Notes: generated from the sequence alone by a model not told the origin. Positions 46,732 through 56,198 are shown, numbered from the stretch's first letter. The stretch is 64,000 nt of DNA from Aestuariibacter salexigens DSM 15300 (GCF_000429145.1 NZ_AUBH01000002.1:124001-188000), one strand, 5' to 3'. Numbers and translations: made by a program.

Positions 46732-47079
46732 ATGAAAAATTTAACTACTTACTTGTTAGCTATTGCATTCGTCTTTTCAAGTACGGCATTTGCTCATGTA
46801 CAGCTGAAAGAAAGTAAACCTACTGACAATGCAATGTTAAGTAGCTCCCCACAATCATTATCTTTAACGTTCAGCAGCGATGTGAGACTAGTAAAGGTAA
46901 TGCTGGCAGGCCCACAAGGGAAGAAAGTCGACTTTGGATTTAAACCTGTTAACGCTGCGAGCGACAGCTTTTCCTGGGATTTACCTCAGCTGTCTGCAGG
47001 CAACTATAAAGTAGATATGATTTTCTTCGGTCAGGACGGTCACAAAATGACCGAAACTCTGAACTTTATGGTTCACTAA
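46732..47079 (+). CDS. copC: Periplasmic copper-binding protein CopC
   Basis: A 115-residue protein: signal peptide (LLAIAFVFSSTAFA) and a CopC beta-barrel with His at the mature N-terminus (AHVQLKESKPTDN), the APANG-like loop region, LSLTFSSDV, and the C-terminal GHKMTETLNFMVH. The N-terminal His and the later His are the Cu(II) ligands of the family. It shuttles or buffers copper in the periplasm. It is the first gene of a copC-copD-DUF4198 run; a GGAAT site precedes the ATG. Confidence 0.92.
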   Translation: MKNLTTYLLAIAFVFSSTAFAHVQLKESKPTDNAMLSSSPQSLSLTFSSDVRLVKVMLAGPQGKKVDFGFKPVNAASDSFSWDLPQLSAGNYKVDMIFFGQDGHKMTETLNFMVH

Positions 47080-47095
47080 TTCTGGCTGTAAGAAT

Positions 47096-47989
47096 ATGGA
47101 AACGGCTATTTGGAATAGTGCGATAGTCATATCAAAACTATTCTTTTATTTTGGCTTTGTGTTAGCGGCTGGATATGCATTTTTCGCGTTCAGCAAGCCT
47201 TGGGCGAATCAGTCTGCCGTCAAACCTGACATCCCCAAACTGACAATAACACTCGTTGCCATAGCTTTGCTTGCCAACGCTGTGTGGTTTTTTGCCACCA
47301 CCGGGCTGATGGCAGAGGCTGGCCTACAAGGCGCATTCGACTCGTTTATCGTGAACATGATGTGGAGCGCCGCGATAGGAGATATCGCGCTGTTTCGTGC
47401 AGTTGGGCTGACTATGGTACTTCTGGCTGTGATGCTCGCTTCAGTAGTGACGTTATCCAGGCTTCTGCGTGGTGGCATTCAACTAATACTGGTCGTAGCC
47501 GCACTGTTTCTGGCTTATTCGTTTATCCAGCTTGGACATGTCTCAGAGCTTGGCTTCACAAATCAATTACTGCTTCTGTTCCACGTTCTGGTGATGGCAT
47601 GGTGGTTTGGTAGCCTTTATCCATTAAAGCGTGCGTGTGACGCATTAGAGGATGAGCAACTTATCCTGATGATGGAGTCTTTCGGCAAGCAGGCCAGTGT
47701 GATGGTTGTTTTATCAGTAGTGGCTGGTGTTCTTCTTGCGATTGAACTCATAGGGAGTGTAAATGCTCTTTTCACTACCAGCTATGGCCTGACGCTGTTA
47801 GTTAAACTTGGTCTGGTTGTAAGCATTTTGGGAATCGCTGCAAGAAATAAGTTGAGGCTTGTTCCTGCAATACAAAGTGGCGAAGGACGAGCATTACTAT
47901 CTCAATCCATTGCCAATGAAATGATAGTTGCGGTGCTAATTTTGTCGGTCACTGCCGCATTAACAACGGTAGTTGGGCCTGAATTTTGA
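47096..47989 (+). CDS. copD: Copper resistance/uptake membrane protein CopD
   Basis: A 297-residue polytopic protein with eight hydrophobic segments, of the CopD family that passes copper between periplasmic CopC and the cytoplasm. Family-like features include the N-terminal IVISKLFFYFGFVLAAG and HVLVMAWWFGSLYPL (about 160-174), and basic/His residues near the helix ends. The gene is 16 bases after copC, indicating an operon. Confidence 0.88.
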   Translation: METAIWNSAIVISKLFFYFGFVLAAGYAFFAFSKPWANQSAVKPDIPKLTITLVAIALLANAVWFFATTGLMAEAGLQGAFDSFIVNMMWSAAIGDIALFRAVGLTMVLLAVMLASVVTLSRLLRGGIQLILVVAALFLAYSFIQLGHVSELGFTNQLLLLFHVLVMAWWFGSLYPLKRACDALEDEQLILMMESFGKQASVMVVLSVVAGVLLAIELIGSVNALFTTSYGLTLLVKLGLVVSILGIAARNKLRLVPAIQSGEGRALLSQSIANEMIVAVLILSVTAALTTVVGPEF

Positions 47990-48006
47990 ACAAGAGAACA
48001 ATAATT

Positions 48007-48798
48007 ATGAAAACGAGAAAGAAACATTATGCGATAGCTTATTGGATGTGTGTTTTTTGTAGCCTGATAGCACTTAAGGCGTTGGCTCATGACACTTTTT
48101 TATTGCCTGTCCAAAAGATATACCCAGTCAACGATGATGCAGAGATACGCATGTCGAGTGGGCTAAGTTTCCCAGAGCAAACCTGGGGAGTGGATGAAAA
48201 CCGCATTGATTTGGCCATCTTTACATTAAACGCACAGGCAATAGATTCTCCATTCTATGCCAAAAATAAAGAGTATTTATCAATAAACTTAAACGGGTCA
48301 GAGAGCGGTGTCATCACTGCGGCAATCAGTACCAAAGTTCGCGCAGGTGCAATAGATAACGACAATGTCGACGAGTATTTAGATGAAATTGGCGCAACAT
48401 CAGACGTAAAGCAGGCATTTCATGCACTGCCGGGAAATCCGTCCTTGCAAAGAAGTTACGTCAAACATACCAAGACGTTTGCGTGCGTCACGTCCTGTGA
48501 TGATAAAAGGAACTTTATGTCTACGCCCGTCGGGCAAAAATTAGAATTTATTGCAGTGTCTGATTCAAATAGTCGTTTTCGGCTTCTTTTTGAAGGAAAA
48601 GCTATGTCGAACCATAAAGTGAAAGTGAAAAATACGTCAAAAGAAACGCTGACGCTTATGACAGATGAAAACGGCAACGTTGATTTAAATGGCAAGATGT
48701 CGGGGTCAGTAATGCTTGCAGCCGTTGCACTGACTTTACCTGACAAGCCAGATGGGCTGTATCATAGCGATCAAGCGACGTTGGTCTTGTCACTTTGA
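48007..48798 (+). CDS. DUF4198 domain-containing periplasmic protein
   Basis: About 263 residues with a signal peptide ending ALKALAHD. DUF4198 proteins begin HDTFLLP-like after processing, as here (HDTFLLPVQKI), a His-first mature N-terminus similar to CopC and suitable for metal binding. A further Cys pair (ACVTSC, about 155) and a C-terminal Ig-like segment (VKNTSKETLTLMTDENGNVDL) are visible. It is coupled to copD (starts 17 bases after its stop with ATG; a TTG at 47986 overlapping the stop is possible). Likely part of periplasmic metal handling; exact role unknown. Confidence 0.8.
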   Translation: MKTRKKHYAIAYWMCVFCSLIALKALAHDTFLLPVQKIYPVNDDAEIRMSSGLSFPEQTWGVDENRIDLAIFTLNAQAIDSPFYAKNKEYLSINLNGSESGVITAAISTKVRAGAIDNDNVDEYLDEIGATSDVKQAFHALPGNPSLQRSYVKHTKTFACVTSCDDKRNFMSTPVGQKLEFIAVSDSNSRFRLLFEGKAMSNHKVKVKNTSKETLTLMTDENGNVDLNGKMSGSVMLAAVALTLPDKPDGLYHSDQATLVLSL

Positions 48799-48829
48799 CG
48801 AATGCTTTGAACTTTTCGAATAGACACAG

Positions 48830-48855
48830 AAAAGCCCCGCAACAGCGGGGCTTTT
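48830..48855. terminator. Bidirectional terminator between the DUF4198 and metalloprotease genes
   Basis: A 10-bp perfect stem, AAAGCCCCGC (48831-48840) with GCGGGGCTTT (48845-48854), four-base loop AACA, with A and T flanks on both sides. Serves both convergent genes. Confidence 0.88.
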
Positions 48856-48875
48856 CACAGTGATCCTAGTGCCGC

Positions 48876-51443
48876 TTATGAACGACTGGCTTCAAAGGCC
48901 CGGTCGATCAGATCTCTGACGTAAAACCGGTGGATCTTGGTGGCCTGATCGCCACGGTTTGAACTTACCAGCTCTTTAATTCTGTTTAGCTCATAGGTCG
49001 CCATGGCTTTTGCTATGTTGTCGTGCTTGCTGGCTTTTTCAAGACCACTGGCAGCAATCAGACGTTCAACGTATTCCACCTGCAGATTTCTACGGAAGCT
49101 GTTCACATCGCCTTTGCGGTCAGCTTCAAAGATAGCGTTGGTCAAATCTGTCATCATCGCTTCAAGGCTGTACTCGTTTCCATAGAGCGAGGTGTCCGTC
49201 ATGCGCGTCAGCACATTCGGATGCAGGAAGTGATCAAGTGCACGTTTTTGCGCAGTCAGCAACATCTCATGCAGTTTAGGATCTTCATTATCGCCAAAGC
49301 CTGAGAAGCCGCGACGCTGACGTTGCAGATAGGCGAACAGGTATTCCATATCCGCAATCGCATCCGGCGCGAAGATGTAATCAGAAAGCACGCTCATTGC
49401 GCGTTTTTGAGTATCCAACGGAACAGGCGTAAACGGCTGCGTGTAGCCGGGCTGGCCAACTACTGCGCGCTCGACATAAACGCCACCCACGTAGCGAGAA
49501 ATGACCCCTGATTGCCTGTTCATTTCATTCATCAGAACGTTTGCACCGACAAGCAGGTCGTTATGGCTACGTCCATCACTCAACAGCTTGTCTTTGAGTG
49601 TGGCTGCCATCGATTTAATTAGCTCCAGTCGGTCTTTGGCGTACTCAATCGCATCACTGGACATATCCCATGTGTTGACTCGGGGGTCAATGTGGCGGCC
49701 AGCCTGGCGCATATCATCGGCATCGTTGGCAAACGCCAGCTCAGGCTCCATTGAGCGAGACAGGATTTGTTCCAGACGTGCCTCTTCAGCTTCTGGGTCA
49801 TCCAGCGCTTGTGAGTAACCATACAGGATGGCCCAGTCGTCATACGGGCCGGGTTTCTCAGAGTAAAAGTCACCCTGTTCGACGCCAGGAGGGGCGTAAT
49901 TGATCGCCGGATAATCCATCACAGAGCCAGCTAGCACGCCCTGTGTTTTAGCCATATCATGCGCATCATCTGGCGAATGCATTTGTGTCGCGCGCATGTT
50001 GTGGTTCAGACCCAGCGTATGTCCCACTTCATGTAAAATAAGGTAATACATGGCCTGACGCATCATGCGGTCTTGCTCAATATCGCCCATACCGTTGGCC
50101 AGCGCTGCGGTTTGGCCGAATGCCATATTCATACTTAAACCATGGCCCAGCGAACAATACAGTTGGTCTTCGCCTTCCAGCTCAAACTCTGGCTCACTGG
50201 CGTCAACACCGTCTGTGAACATTCTTGAGGCGATCCAGCGGCCCTTCATGAAGTTGTATTCGAGCATGATATCAGCGGCAATGATCTCGCCAGTAAGAGG
50301 GTTCGCAATGCTCGGACCGTAGCCACCGAAGGGCGGCCGAGGTGAGGATGTCCAGCGCAGCACATTGTAACGCACATCTTCTGCTGACCAGTCCGCATCG
50401 TCTGGCTGCACTTTGACTTCAATGGCATTGCTGATACCGGCTTTTTCAAATGAACTGTTCCACGCCAGTGTGGCATCGCGAATAGTGTCGCGCCATTCAA
50501 CCGGGGTAGTGTTCTCAATCCACCAGACGATCGGTTCAACTGGATCAGAGACCTCTGCATCCGGGTCTTTCTTGACCAGATTCCAGCGATTAATCACATC
50601 ACGGTAATTGGCCGTTTGATCTGATGTCATATCATCGAAATATTGCGTGAAATAACCGATGCGGGAATCATCACGGCGCGGTTTGAAGTCATTTTCAGGT
50701 AATGCAACAAACGCATGCTGCAAGGTCAGCGTGGTATAGCGCGGGTCCGTGATTTCAGCACCACCGCGGACTTTAGGTGTGTCATTTTCATACACGTAGT
50801 CGACGGTGATGTGCGTGTTTTCTGGGAAATTGTTGATGTTCAGAATGCGCGACTTGTCTTTACTGAACTTACCGGGCTTAAAGCGCGCTTTCTCGCGATT
50901 GGTATCAGAGCTCGGCATCGGCTCCACCCGATGAAGCTGTTCGTTTTTAAACACCTCATCAAGTTTTATCAGCATAGTATTGTCGTCTTCGAATTCAATC
51001 TTGGTTGAGACCAATACCGCTTCACTGATATTCGCGTCTGCCGCTTTGCTTAATGCACTGTCAGGGTCGAAATAAAACCGCGGTGTTTTGGACACAATAT
51101 CCAAACGGTCAAAATGACGTCTGAATTCAATCAATCGATATTGTCTGAATGCGCCACGAAAGTGACCCGCGTCCACAACGCCATTTTGGGTAGACGCAAA
51201 GTACAGAATAGGCTTGTCGAGCTGGGCTTTATCTACCGCCACATATCCTTCACCTGTTTTAGGATCGCGATAAACATTGAACAGTCCTTCGTAGCTCGTT
51301 TTTCCTTCGATGGTATCAGCGAGGGTTTTTTCCTCTTTCTCTTCGCCATCTTTTTCTTCATGGTTATCAGCATAGGCTGACGTAAATGTCAGTGAGGTGG
51401 CGATCAGCAATGCACGCCATCCGAGAGTAGGGTATTTCATCAT
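48876..51443 (-). CDS. Large zinc-dependent metalloprotease (DUF5117/DUF5118 type), exported
   Basis: An 855-residue protein with a signal peptide (LLIATSLTFTSAYA) and an acidic segment after it. The metzincin-type zinc site is HEVGHTLGLNH (H471, H475, H481) with the Met-turn GSVMDYPAIN about 45 residues later. The N-terminal part (about 45-260; ALSKAADANISEAVLVSTKIEF) resembles DUF5118/DUF5117, and the region after the catalytic domain resembles DUF4953-type extensions. Probably periplasmic or outer-membrane-associated peptidase for external protein. Monocistronic, with a terminator shared with the DUF4198 gene. Confidence 0.9.
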   Translation of the reverse strand: MMKYPTLGWRALLIATSLTFTSAYADNHEEKDGEEKEEKTLADTIEGKTSYEGLFNVYRDPKTGEGYVAVDKAQLDKPILYFASTQNGVVDAGHFRGAFRQYRLIEFRRHFDRLDIVSKTPRFYFDPDSALSKAADANISEAVLVSTKIEFEDDNTMLIKLDEVFKNEQLHRVEPMPSSDTNREKARFKPGKFSKDKSRILNINNFPENTHITVDYVYENDTPKVRGGAEITDPRYTTLTLQHAFVALPENDFKPRRDDSRIGYFTQYFDDMTSDQTANYRDVINRWNLVKKDPDAEVSDPVEPIVWWIENTTPVEWRDTIRDATLAWNSSFEKAGISNAIEVKVQPDDADWSAEDVRYNVLRWTSSPRPPFGGYGPSIANPLTGEIIAADIMLEYNFMKGRWIASRMFTDGVDASEPEFELEGEDQLYCSLGHGLSMNMAFGQTAALANGMGDIEQDRMMRQAMYYLILHEVGHTLGLNHNMRATQMHSPDDAHDMAKTQGVLAGSVMDYPAINYAPPGVEQGDFYSEKPGPYDDWAILYGYSQALDDPEAEEARLEQILSRSMEPELAFANDADDMRQAGRHIDPRVNTWDMSSDAIEYAKDRLELIKSMAATLKDKLLSDGRSHNDLLVGANVLMNEMNRQSGVISRYVGGVYVERAVVGQPGYTQPFTPVPLDTQKRAMSVLSDYIFAPDAIADMEYLFAYLQRQRRGFSGFGDNEDPKLHEMLLTAQKRALDHFLHPNVLTRMTDTSLYGNEYSLEAMMTDLTNAIFEADRKGDVNSFRRNLQVEYVERLIAASGLEKASKHDNIAKAMATYELNRIKELVSSNRGDQATKIHRFYVRDLIDRAFEASRS

Positions 51444-51588
51444 TTACTATCCGAAGTGGTAGGGGAGAGTCACCGTGCGACTCAATTTAAAAACCGTAAC
51501 GTTATACTTCTTTGCAGAGTCAAAAGATTAACAAAAATGTTACAGGCTATGTCCGTATAGCCTGAGCAGCAAAATAGAATTGGTCGGA

Positions 51589-52965
51589 TTAATGGTGTCC
51601 GCGTTTGGGTAAAAATACCGATGGGCCGCACAGTGCCGCAATAGTGAATAAGCCTATTAACAAGCCTGCCCAGGGTTCAAACAAACTAAACGCCATTGCC
51701 GTGATCACCATGGCACCACGTTCGGTTGCATCTGTTACCAACGACAGTGCCAGTGTCGCGCAGGCAAAAGCAGTAAGTATCAATGTTACTGCTAGTGCAA
51801 CGGGCAACAGCGGCTCGAGTAACGTCACCAATGGCAGCAGGATGAATAAGATAGGTAAGCCTAAAATGTAAAAGCTGCCAATACTGTCGAACAGGGAATG
51901 ATTGGTTTCTTTTGCTTGAGTCCAACGTTTCAACAATACCACCTGAATACCGGTCCACAGCGCGCCTTGTGTGCTGAAAAATGGCGCTGAAATACCCATC
52001 ATAATGTTCCTGATACCTGTAGCCAGATGTGCGCGGCTGGTGTTGACATCAAGCTTCTCGTCTTTTCTCTCCTCTTGTGCCTGATGGATCATTTCATTAC
52101 CGGTTACCACGTCACCAAAAAAGAGTATGTAGGTAATCAATGCCAGTGGAAACGAGGAGATAAACACTTCAAGTGGCGGCCAGCCTATTGCGAAGGGGGA
52201 CGCTTTTGCCCACAGCCCTGCAGTGGCGCCTGCGATATCCAGAATTTCCCAGCGGATATTAAATTCGAGCTCTGTAGTGAAATACCCCACTGTACCGGCA
52301 ATGATAAAGCCCGGCAGTAATCCAAGACTTAAGATCGTTGCGATAAGCTTATTACGCTGTGCAATGTGTTGCAGGGGTTTCGAAAACGCCGCAAGCAGAC
52401 ATACAACCACGCCCAGCGTGCCCGCAATGGGAGCCGATTGAAACACATTCGCCGCATCTCCGTCTTTTGTTACACGTAAAAAGGCGGCTATCGCGGCGCC
52501 AAGGATGATCCCGCCTTTAAGCACATTGGGGACGGACTGTATAAGCTTTGCGCCCCAACCGGTTAGCCCCAATACAATCAATATCATCGCGAAATTAAGA
52601 GAGAGTGCGGTCATGGCTTGAAATTGAGCGACATGGTCACCTAGGTAGGCGGGCGCAGTTATAAACGCGACAACAAAGGGTATCGCAGGGGTAAGCCAGC
52701 CCGGCGCATAAGGGTCGCCAAACAGCATCCATGAAAACGCGATGAGGGTACTATGGATGAGGGCCATAACCACCGCTTCTTCAAATGATAAGCCCAGCAA
52801 CATGGTGAAATACGGCACCAACGCCAGACCTGTCGCACCAGACACGGCGAAGCCTTGCAGCAAATCTGAAAGAGATAACCGAAGGTGAATAAATGGGATA
52901 CGTGCGGTAAAGGGGCCCCACTTGAAACCGGGTTGGACTTGTCCATGCTTTCTTAATTTTATCAT
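51589..52965 (-). CDS. Putative NCS2/SulP-fold permease
   Basis: A 458-residue protein with about twelve to fourteen hydrophobic segments. The repeated glycine/proline pattern (LTPAIPFVVAFITAPAYLG, VLKGGIILGAAIAAFLRV, IMMGISAPFFSTQGALWTG) resembles the 7+7 inverted-repeat fold of xanthine/uracil (NCS2) and SulP transporters, but no specific substrate signature is visible. It is preceded by about 290 bases without a gene on the 5' side. Substrate unknown; family assignment moderate. Confidence 0.6.
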   Translation of the reverse strand: MIKLRKHGQVQPGFKWGPFTARIPFIHLRLSLSDLLQGFAVSGATGLALVPYFTMLLGLSFEEAVVMALIHSTLIAFSWMLFGDPYAPGWLTPAIPFVVAFITAPAYLGDHVAQFQAMTALSLNFAMILIVLGLTGWGAKLIQSVPNVLKGGIILGAAIAAFLRVTKDGDAANVFQSAPIAGTLGVVVCLLAAFSKPLQHIAQRNKLIATILSLGLLPGFIIAGTVGYFTTELEFNIRWEILDIAGATAGLWAKASPFAIGWPPLEVFISSFPLALITYILFFGDVVTGNEMIHQAQEERKDEKLDVNTSRAHLATGIRNIMMGISAPFFSTQGALWTGIQVVLLKRWTQAKETNHSLFDSIGSFYILGLPILFILLPLVTLLEPLLPVALAVTLILTAFACATLALSLVTDATERGAMVITAMAFSLFEPWAGLLIGLFTIAALCGPSVFLPKRGHH

Positions 52966-53251
52966 TGTTATAAAAATGTAAATTGCAGTAATAACTTTTA
53001 CTTAATAACAACAGAAAAAGTGCATAATCTCGAGACATTATCTGCGTATAGTAAACTTCAGCAATTGATGTACAAATGTGTCAGAGGGACGTTGAAACGC
53101 CATATTTCATCGACCAAAAATGCATCAAAATGTAACAGCTGTTGTTGGTCGCTTTTTCAAGTTCAACAAACGAGTAACGCGCAACGAAATGCGCTTTCAG
53201 CCCTACTATACAAGTGCGATATCAAAAAATTTACCAAGCGAGGGCGTTACC

Positions 53252-53530
53252 ATGAGATTTGCAAAACCACTTTTCGCAGCAGCACTGTTCACTATTACAA
53301 GTTCACAAGCACTGGCTGATAATATAGACACTACAGCAGTCAATGACTCCGTCTTTGCGTCATTAGCACTCGAAGTCGAGATCATAAAGCAATCATTGAC
53401 CCAGGACGCGCATGCCGATGTTATGTTCACTGTGAGTACGTTTCATCATCAAATGAGCTATAAATCTGGCACAGAACGAGCGATGCTGGCGCGAATGCAA
53501 GATGACGTTTTACACAGTGCGGCGGAGTGA
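53252..53530 (+). CDS. Small exported protein of unknown function
   Basis: A 92-residue protein with a signal peptide (MRFAKPLFAAALFTITSSQALA). The mature part (DNIDTTAVNDSVFASL...HADVMFTVSTFHHQMSYKSG) has no known domain but resembles small secreted proteins of Alteromonadales by character. The ATG at 53252 is chosen because the upstream extension to 53120 has no signal sequence and looks non-coding. It ends just before a decayed PBP-like gene. Confidence 0.6.
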   Translation: MRFAKPLFAAALFTITSSQALADNIDTTAVNDSVFASLALEVEIIKQSLTQDAHADVMFTVSTFHHQMSYKSGTERAMLARMQDDVLHSAAE

Positions 53531-53532
53531 GT

Positions 53533-54259
53533 ATGAGATATAAGCTGACGATATAGATGTTGGAGATAGTCGGTCTGCTGTTCATCGGCATCAATACTGT
53601 CAGTGCAACATCCCTGACGCCACCTGGGATGGGCCCTTATCCGGTGGCGTCTGAATTTGTGGGCTTAAGCTCTGATGAGATTGAGCATTATTTGGTAGGA
53701 CGACCATCGTCAGAGCTCTCACAACATCGAACTTGAAGTGGTGTGTACGCTACCAGCAAGGATGTATCGTCTGGTCGAACATGCAGACGTTGATTTTACG
53801 GTAAACGTCAAAGATACCAGAGCCCTTGCTCCCCAAGTTGAATTTATAGAGCCCCCACTAAAACAGCTGGTCATCAATCTTTATCGTGCTGGCGGTAAAG
53901 ATAGCTTCACATCCATTGCCGCAATTCGTAATTTTGATTACAACGGAAGTCGTCAGGAGCTGGTAGGAGAACACTATAAATTTATTGATTTGCCGACAGC
54001 GGAATCAGCGCTGCAATTTTTCCTCAAGGGGCGTAGTGATGCGCTCATTTCTTATCAGTCTAATGTGAAGCATTTGCAAAAATATAACGCCCTGATGTTT
54101 GCTGACAACGTGACCATCACACCCATTCGCAGGGTTAACGCTTACTTTGGGATTGCCAAAGGCTCTGAACATTTTGAGTTGTTAAAGCAGGTGTTTACTG
54201 ACTATGCCGAGCAAAATGATTTGAAGTATTTTGTGCAAGTTATGGCAGAAGCGGAATAA
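53533..54259 (+). pseudogene. Decayed periplasmic-binding-protein-like gene
   Basis: Starting at the ATG at 53533, translation meets TAG after seven codons (53554-53556), then continues in the same frame with a signal-like segment (LEIVGLLFIGINTVSA) to TGA at 53734. The rest of a PBP2-like protein (IELEVVCTLPARMYRL, VDFTVNVKDTRAL, FIEPPLKQLVINLYRAG) lies in the +1 frame and is open only from 53699 on, to 54259. One nonsense mutation and at least one frameshift are therefore needed to explain it. The intact family is a stand-alone SBP-like exported protein; the downstream 173-residue frame alone would lack a signal peptide. Confidence 0.7.
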
Positions 54260-54317
54260 CTGTCAGCGATTATTTTGAAGGTTCAGTCGGTCAATATTTT
54301 GACGATGAAGTTATAAA

Positions 54318-54345
54318 AAAGGACTCAGAAATATCTGAGTCCTTT
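54318..54345. terminator. Bidirectional terminator
   Basis: A 12-bp perfect stem, AAAGGACTCAGA (54318-54329) with TCTGAGTCCTTT (54334-54345), loop AATA, between the decayed PBP-like gene (+) and the XRE gene (-). A-run at the left gives the T-run for the minus strand. Confidence 0.85.
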
Positions 54346-54367
54346 ACACGTTTAATCGTCTCTTTTG

Positions 54368-54835
54368 TTAGTCAGTGGAGTGCTCATACCAAATGCCGTA
54401 TTTATCACCCTGCCACTTCAGGAAGTGGAAAAAATACGCCGAGCCAAGCAAGATAAGCCCGCCAGCGAGTGCTGGCTCACTCACAAACCCTGCACAACAA
54501 AATAAGAATCCGAATGCATGGGCAATGACTTCAATTCGTGTTGCAGAATCTCGGGTTGGCCTTAACTGCAAAAAATTAAACATAAACCAAATTTTTAAAA
54601 ATAACGGCAGTGCACGCCAGTTTTCTGAGTTTTTATCGATCATAGCCTTCTCCTGAATTAACTCATCAATTTCTACATCCAAGGCTGCAGCAATACACTT
54701 CATCGATTCTGCACTGGCATTGTGCCCGCTCTCGATTCTCTGAATCGTTCTTACGTTTAGGCCAGACATTTGTGCAAGTTGTTCTTGCGACAAAAGACGA
54801 CTAATTCGTAGAGGTTTCAAAGTAAATGTCTGCAT
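54368..54835 (-). CDS. XRE family regulator with C-terminal membrane segments
   Basis: About 155 residues. The first 65 form an XRE/Cro-type helix-turn-helix (RISRLLSQEQLAQMSGLNVRTIQRIE, shown in part: SQEQLAQMSGLNVRTIQR). The C-terminal half has two hydrophobic helices (AFGFLFCCAGFVSEPALAGG and LILLGSAYFFHFLKW). ATG at 54835 with AAGG upstream is preferred over a TTG at 54874. HTH plus short 2TM domains of this type are common in marine gammaproteobacteria; the signal is unknown. Confidence 0.8.
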   Translation of the reverse strand: MQTFTLKPLRISRLLSQEQLAQMSGLNVRTIQRIESGHNASAESMKCIAAALDVEIDELIQEKAMIDKNSENWRALPLFLKIWFMFNFLQLRPTRDSATRIEVIAHAFGFLFCCAGFVSEPALAGGLILLGSAYFFHFLKWQGDKYGIWYEHSTD

Positions 54836-54944
54836 AAGCAACCTTGGGTCAGGAGTGTTAATGAATTCTAGCAATGTCGGTTACGAAATCACCCCGACAT
54901 TTGCCCGACAGTGCCTAAAAACTGTGTATTGAAGGATTTTACGT

Positions 54945-56198
54945 TTAGAAATCTGAATACCCAATAATAGGTTCGGCACCTATTTCAAAACAACGCGCTG
55001 CTCTTTCTATACATATATGCTGTGTGCCCGGGACTGAAGCAATATCGTTATATTTAGCAAGCGTCATTTTCTGCGAAGATATTCCATTAATCGACGTCAC
55101 CAGATCACCAACGTGAATATCGAGTTCGCTGGCAGGTAAGTCTGGGGAAACATAGCGGACAACAAACTCTCCACTTCGAACTTTTCTAAGCTCCAGACCT
55201 GAGAGATTGTAGTCCGTCTTAAAAGGGGCCTGGGGAACAAGGTAAAAAGCATCACTCTTATAGTCGATGATAGTTTTAAACTGATTCATCAAGGCATTGC
55301 CAATCACCCACCAGTCATCTTCATCATCACCAGGGATCAGATTGACCTTAACATTGTTGAGGTGAATATCGCCCAGCGCAAGCGATGGTAATGTGACTCT
55401 CTCATGCTCTACCATGCCACTCAATCCAAAGTCCGCCGCCCGTACTCGTGCTGAAGCAATGTCCAACTCGTTGTTGTCGACATAGGCAGTACTTAATTTC
55501 ACATAGTGACGACTACCAGTATCGATAAGGAATTCACCCTCTATACTGTGTGATGGATTAAATGCGAGTGAGCCCTTCACTGAAATCTTGCTGAGAAACG
55601 TATCAAATTCAAGGTACTGCGCATTGGGAACGGGTTGATAAGGCTCAGTTGAGATAACGATGTCATTTACATTGGCATCAAATTCCCATGAAAAGTGGCG
55701 CATCAAATCATGGCCGATAACGCCATCAAAAATCGCTTCATCATCGCGCAAAAAGTATTGGCTCTGGGAGACGGGGATCAGGGCCGCACCCAGATCTTCA
55801 AAGTAGATATCACCGAGTTCAAGTTTGTTGACCGTTGTCTGATATGCTGCACTTTTGTCTTCTTCGCCCCAGCCCTTCAGCGCCAGATCAAATCCCCGCT
55901 CAAGCTTCAGGCGTCGAACCTTGGGGGTGTCCATCAGGATCAAAAAACTGGCGCCGCTATCAACCAGAAACAGGAGTTCCTGGCCATCTACTGTCGCATA
56001 GACGTAAGGCTTTTCACCTTCATAGACCGATTTCAGTTTGACACGGCTCTCACCGCCAACTATTGGTGTGACATCAGCGTTGATACGTGTCATTCGCAGC
56101 GAATTGACTGTGCTACAGCCAGAAAGGAGTATGCTAAGAGCCAGGATGCTGGCCCAGGTAAGCATCAAGCGGAAGTTTTTGTTGTATGTAATTTGCAT
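54945..56198 (-). CDS. Retropepsin-like aspartic protease lipoprotein with PDZ domain
   Basis: About 417 residues from the ATG at 56198. Lipobox ILLSGCST near residue 27 marks an outer-membrane-directed lipoprotein. Two aspartyl-protease half-domains follow: FLVDSGASFLIL (about 77) and FLIDTGSRHYVKLS (about 228), so both catalytic Asp are on one chain, unlike dimeric retropepsins. The C-terminal 80 residues (VVRYVSPDLPASELDIHVGDLVTSINGI) form a PDZ-like domain. The gene is divergent from the two-component system, with TTCACC/GGTGAA repeats between. The frame extends upstream to 56372 but this would overlap the response regulator start. Confidence 0.85.
   Translation of the reverse strand: MQITYNKNFRLMLTWASILALSILLSGCSTVNSLRMTRINADVTPIVGGESRVKLKSVYEGEKPYVYATVDGQELLFLVDSGASFLILMDTPKVRRLKLERGFDLALKGWGEEDKSAAYQTTVNKLELGDIYFEDLGAALIPVSQSQYFLRDDEAIFDGVIGHDLMRHFSWEFDANVNDIVISTEPYQPVPNAQYLEFDTFLSKISVKGSLAFNPSHSIEGEFLIDTGSRHYVKLSTAYVDNNELDIASARVRAADFGLSGMVEHERVTLPSLALGDIHLNNVKVNLIPGDDEDDWWVIGNALMNQFKTIIDYKSDAFYLVPQAPFKTDYNLSGLELRKVRSGEFVVRYVSPDLPASELDIHVGDLVTSINGISSQKMTLAKYNDIASVPGTQHICIERAARCFEIGAEPIIGYSDF

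Noticed and set aside
53020-53319. 99-codon frame upstream of the small exported protein
   Set aside because: Low-complexity, Cys/Lys/Ser-rich translation without domain or start signal; overlaps the better supported gene at 53252.
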